From the NCBI GenBank assembly GCA_036274055.1, contig DASUGM010000350.1:1-8063 (forward strand): a stretch of DNA of 8,063 bases, in the 5' to 3' direction. This DNA is from DASUGM01 sp036274055 (GTDB lineage: Bacteria; Acidobacteriota; Vicinamibacteria; Vicinamibacterales; SCN-69-37). The position numbers and the translations under genes are program-made. Under the pieces are notes generated by a model. It worked only from the letters and a program-made list of their open reading frames with translations. It was not told the origin of the DNA and searched no databases. Below are positions 7,279 through 8,063 of the stretch, piece after piece (the stretch's first letter is position 1; the number at the start of each line of letters is the position of its first letter).

Positions 7279-7584
7279 TTACTCTGGCAAGGGCGATGCC
7301 ATCAGCCGGCAGAAGGTCGCGCCAAGACGCGACTCGGCGTCGTCCCAGAACTCGACCACCAACGGATGGCGCTCGAGTGCGGCCTGGACGATTCCGCGCT
7401 GGACGCCACGGCCGCGCCCGTGGACGATGCGCAGCAGGCGAAGGCCGTTTGCGTGCGCGGCGCGGACGTACTCGTCGATGAGCGACGGGATCTCCGCGGC
7501 CAGAAAGGTATGCAGATCGATGACGTCTTCGAGCGGCGGTTCAACGACGTCGGGCGGCTCAACCTCGTCGTCGTCGCCGGTCAT
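7279..7584 (-). CDS. Stand-alone Smr (small MutS-related) domain protein
   Basis: This 101-residue protein is mostly one Smr domain, as found at the C-terminus of MutS2 and in free-standing form. The diagnostic pieces are the DLH motif (IDLHTF, 22-27), the HGRGRG loop (55-60) and the GAT near the C-terminus (88-90). They are spaced as in the family, with a helix (28-46) between the first two. The first 20 residues are acidic and proline-rich and probably disordered. Some Smr domains nick or bind branched DNA or act on RNA; the activity of this one is not known. The ATG overlaps the queF stop by 4 bp (TGA 7581-7583, ATG 7582-7584), so the two are almost certainly translated from one mRNA. No functional link between queuosine synthesis and Smr is established, so the pairing may be only one of convenience. 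It lacks the MutS ATPase part, as is normal for this subfamily. Confidence 0.88.
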   Translation of the reverse strand: MTGDDDEVEPPDVVEPPLEDVIDLHTFLAAEIPSLIDEYVRAAHANGLRLLRIVHGRGRGVQRGIVQAALERHPLVVEFWDDAESRLGATFCRLMASPLPE

Positions 7585-7916
7585 TTTTCGTAGGTCGCGT
7601 CGACCGCGGTGGTGATGCCACCGCGCGCTGTGAACGCGCCGGTCACCACCATTCGGCGTGGCTGGCAGGCGGCGACGAGGTCATCGAGGATGCGGTTGGT
7701 CAGCGTCTCGTAGAACACGCCCTGGTTGCGGTAGTCATGCAGGTAGTACTTCAAGGACTTCAGCTCGATACAGGACTGATCGGGCGTGTAGACGATCCGG
7801 ATTTCGCCAAAGTCGGGCAGACCGGTTTTGGGACACATCGAAGTGAACTCTGGACAACGGATGGTGATCTGGTAGTCGCGTTCGGGTCGCGGGTTGGGAA
7901 ATGTTTCGAGCGGCAT
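7581..7916 (-). CDS. queF: NADPH-dependent 7-cyano-7-deazaguanine reductase (preQ0 to preQ1), short-form QueF
   Basis: QueF reduces the nitrile of preQ0 to the amine of preQ1 with two NADPH, the step before transfer into tRNA in queuosine synthesis; it is cytoplasmic. At 111 residues this is the short, one-domain (B. subtilis-like) type that assembles into a tunnel-fold multimer, not the long E. coli type. Visible signatures are CPKTGLPDF (28-36), giving the covalent cysteine C28 and the proton-donor D35 seven residues later, and the QueF motif ELKSLKYY (51-58) that binds NADPH and substrate. RNQG (63-66) and FTARGGI (95-101) also match the family. The common CPKTGQPDF has Q where this protein has L33, a conservative oddity. 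The ATG at 7916 gives the typical N-terminus (P-x-x-TFPNP). No strong ribosome binding site precedes it. No other queuosine gene is in the window. Confidence 0.96.
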   Translation of the reverse strand: MPLETFPNPRPERDYQITIRCPEFTSMCPKTGLPDFGEIRIVYTPDQSCIELKSLKYYLHDYRNQGVFYETLTNRILDDLVAACQPRRMVVTGAFTARGGITTAVDATYEK

Positions 7917-7926
7917 GGCTCATAAA

Positions 7927-7956
7927 TTGACATTTTTTCCGGCGCGAGGCTACGAT
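7927..7956 (+). promoter_or_regulatory. Sigma70-like promoter pointing right (TTGACA-N18-TACGAT)
   Basis: A perfect -35 hexamer TTGACA (7927-7932) is followed after 18 bp by TACGAT (7951-7956), a 4 of 6 match to TATAAT that keeps the key TA...T bases. It lies in the divergent region between queF and the gene starting at 8050, and would give a leader of about 85 nt. The -35 box is only 11 bp from the queF start codon, so binding here could also affect queF expression. No clear promoter was found for queF itself. Confidence 0.55.
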
Positions 7957-8035
7957 CAGGCCCGTTTTCACGTTATTGCCGTTGGGCCGTTCGCGCGCGC
8001 GGTGCCTTCGACATCATGAAATGCGCGCCCGAGCC

Positions 8036-8042
8036 AGGGAGA
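8036..8042 (+). promoter_or_regulatory. Ribosome binding site (AGGGAGA) of the divergent gene
   Basis: A purine-rich AGGGAGA lies 7 nt before ATG at 8050, ideal spacing. The earlier ATG at 8016 is followed by an in-frame TGA after nine codons, so 8050 is the better start. Confidence 0.5.
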
Positions 8043-8049
8043 TGAAGGC

Positions 8050-8063
8050 ATGGCAGACGCCCG
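8050..8063 (+). CDS. First codons of a divergent gene leaving the window, product unknown
   Basis: Only the start and three further full codons (M-A-D-A) are visible. The call rests on context: a good promoter at 7927-7956, a well-spaced ribosome binding site and opposite orientation to queF. Nothing can be said about function. Confidence 0.45.

Overview
The window is dense, high-GC bacterial DNA. Five genes lie head to tail on the minus strand, and the first codons of a divergent plus-strand gene appear at the right edge. Gaps are short, two gene pairs overlap by 4 bp (ATGA), and starts include GTG and TTG. The base composition, the short (about 110-residue) form of QueF and an iron-sulfur/NrfD fusion protein fit a soil-type lineage such as Acidobacteriota (Vicinamibacteria-like), Gemmatimonadota or a deltaproteobacterial group. 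This is a weak guess: nothing here is a taxonomic marker.

Read in the direction of transcription (right to left), the layout is as follows. (1) queF (7916-7581) encodes the nitrile reductase that makes the queuosine precursor preQ1. It overlaps by 4 bp a 101-residue Smr-domain protein (7584-7279). (2) An 84-bp gap with two inverted repeats and a good ribosome binding site leads to a two-gene DNA-processing cassette. The first gene is a 791-residue SNF2/HepA-type helicase (7194-4819, TTG start). It overlaps by 4 bp a 1110-residue Eco57I-like N6-adenine DNA methyltransferase (4822-1490). (3) After a 27-bp gap holding a perfect 12-bp palindrome and a TATAGT box comes a large partial gene (1462 to the window edge). 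It encodes a four-cluster ferredoxin fused to an NrfD/PsrC-type quinone-interacting membrane domain. (4) To the right of queF, a good sigma70-like promoter points rightward to a gene that starts at 8050 and leaves the window.

The most interesting part is the helicase-methyltransferase pair. All helicase motifs and the main methyltransferase motifs (X, I, IV) are intact, and the two genes are translationally coupled. No separate nuclease or specificity subunit is visible, and neither protein shows an obvious nuclease motif. The pairing resembles the drmD/drmMI part of DISARM and the COG0553/COG1002 pairs of defence islands, but no drmA, drmB or drmC lies in the window. A compact phage-defence or modification system set between housekeeping genes is the best hypothesis; it is inference, not shown. 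The iron-sulfur/NrfD protein belongs to respiratory electron transfer and is probably functionally unrelated to the cassette, despite the short gap. No tRNA, rRNA, CRISPR array, insertion sequence or origin was recognised. There is no gene-free stretch above 300 bases.
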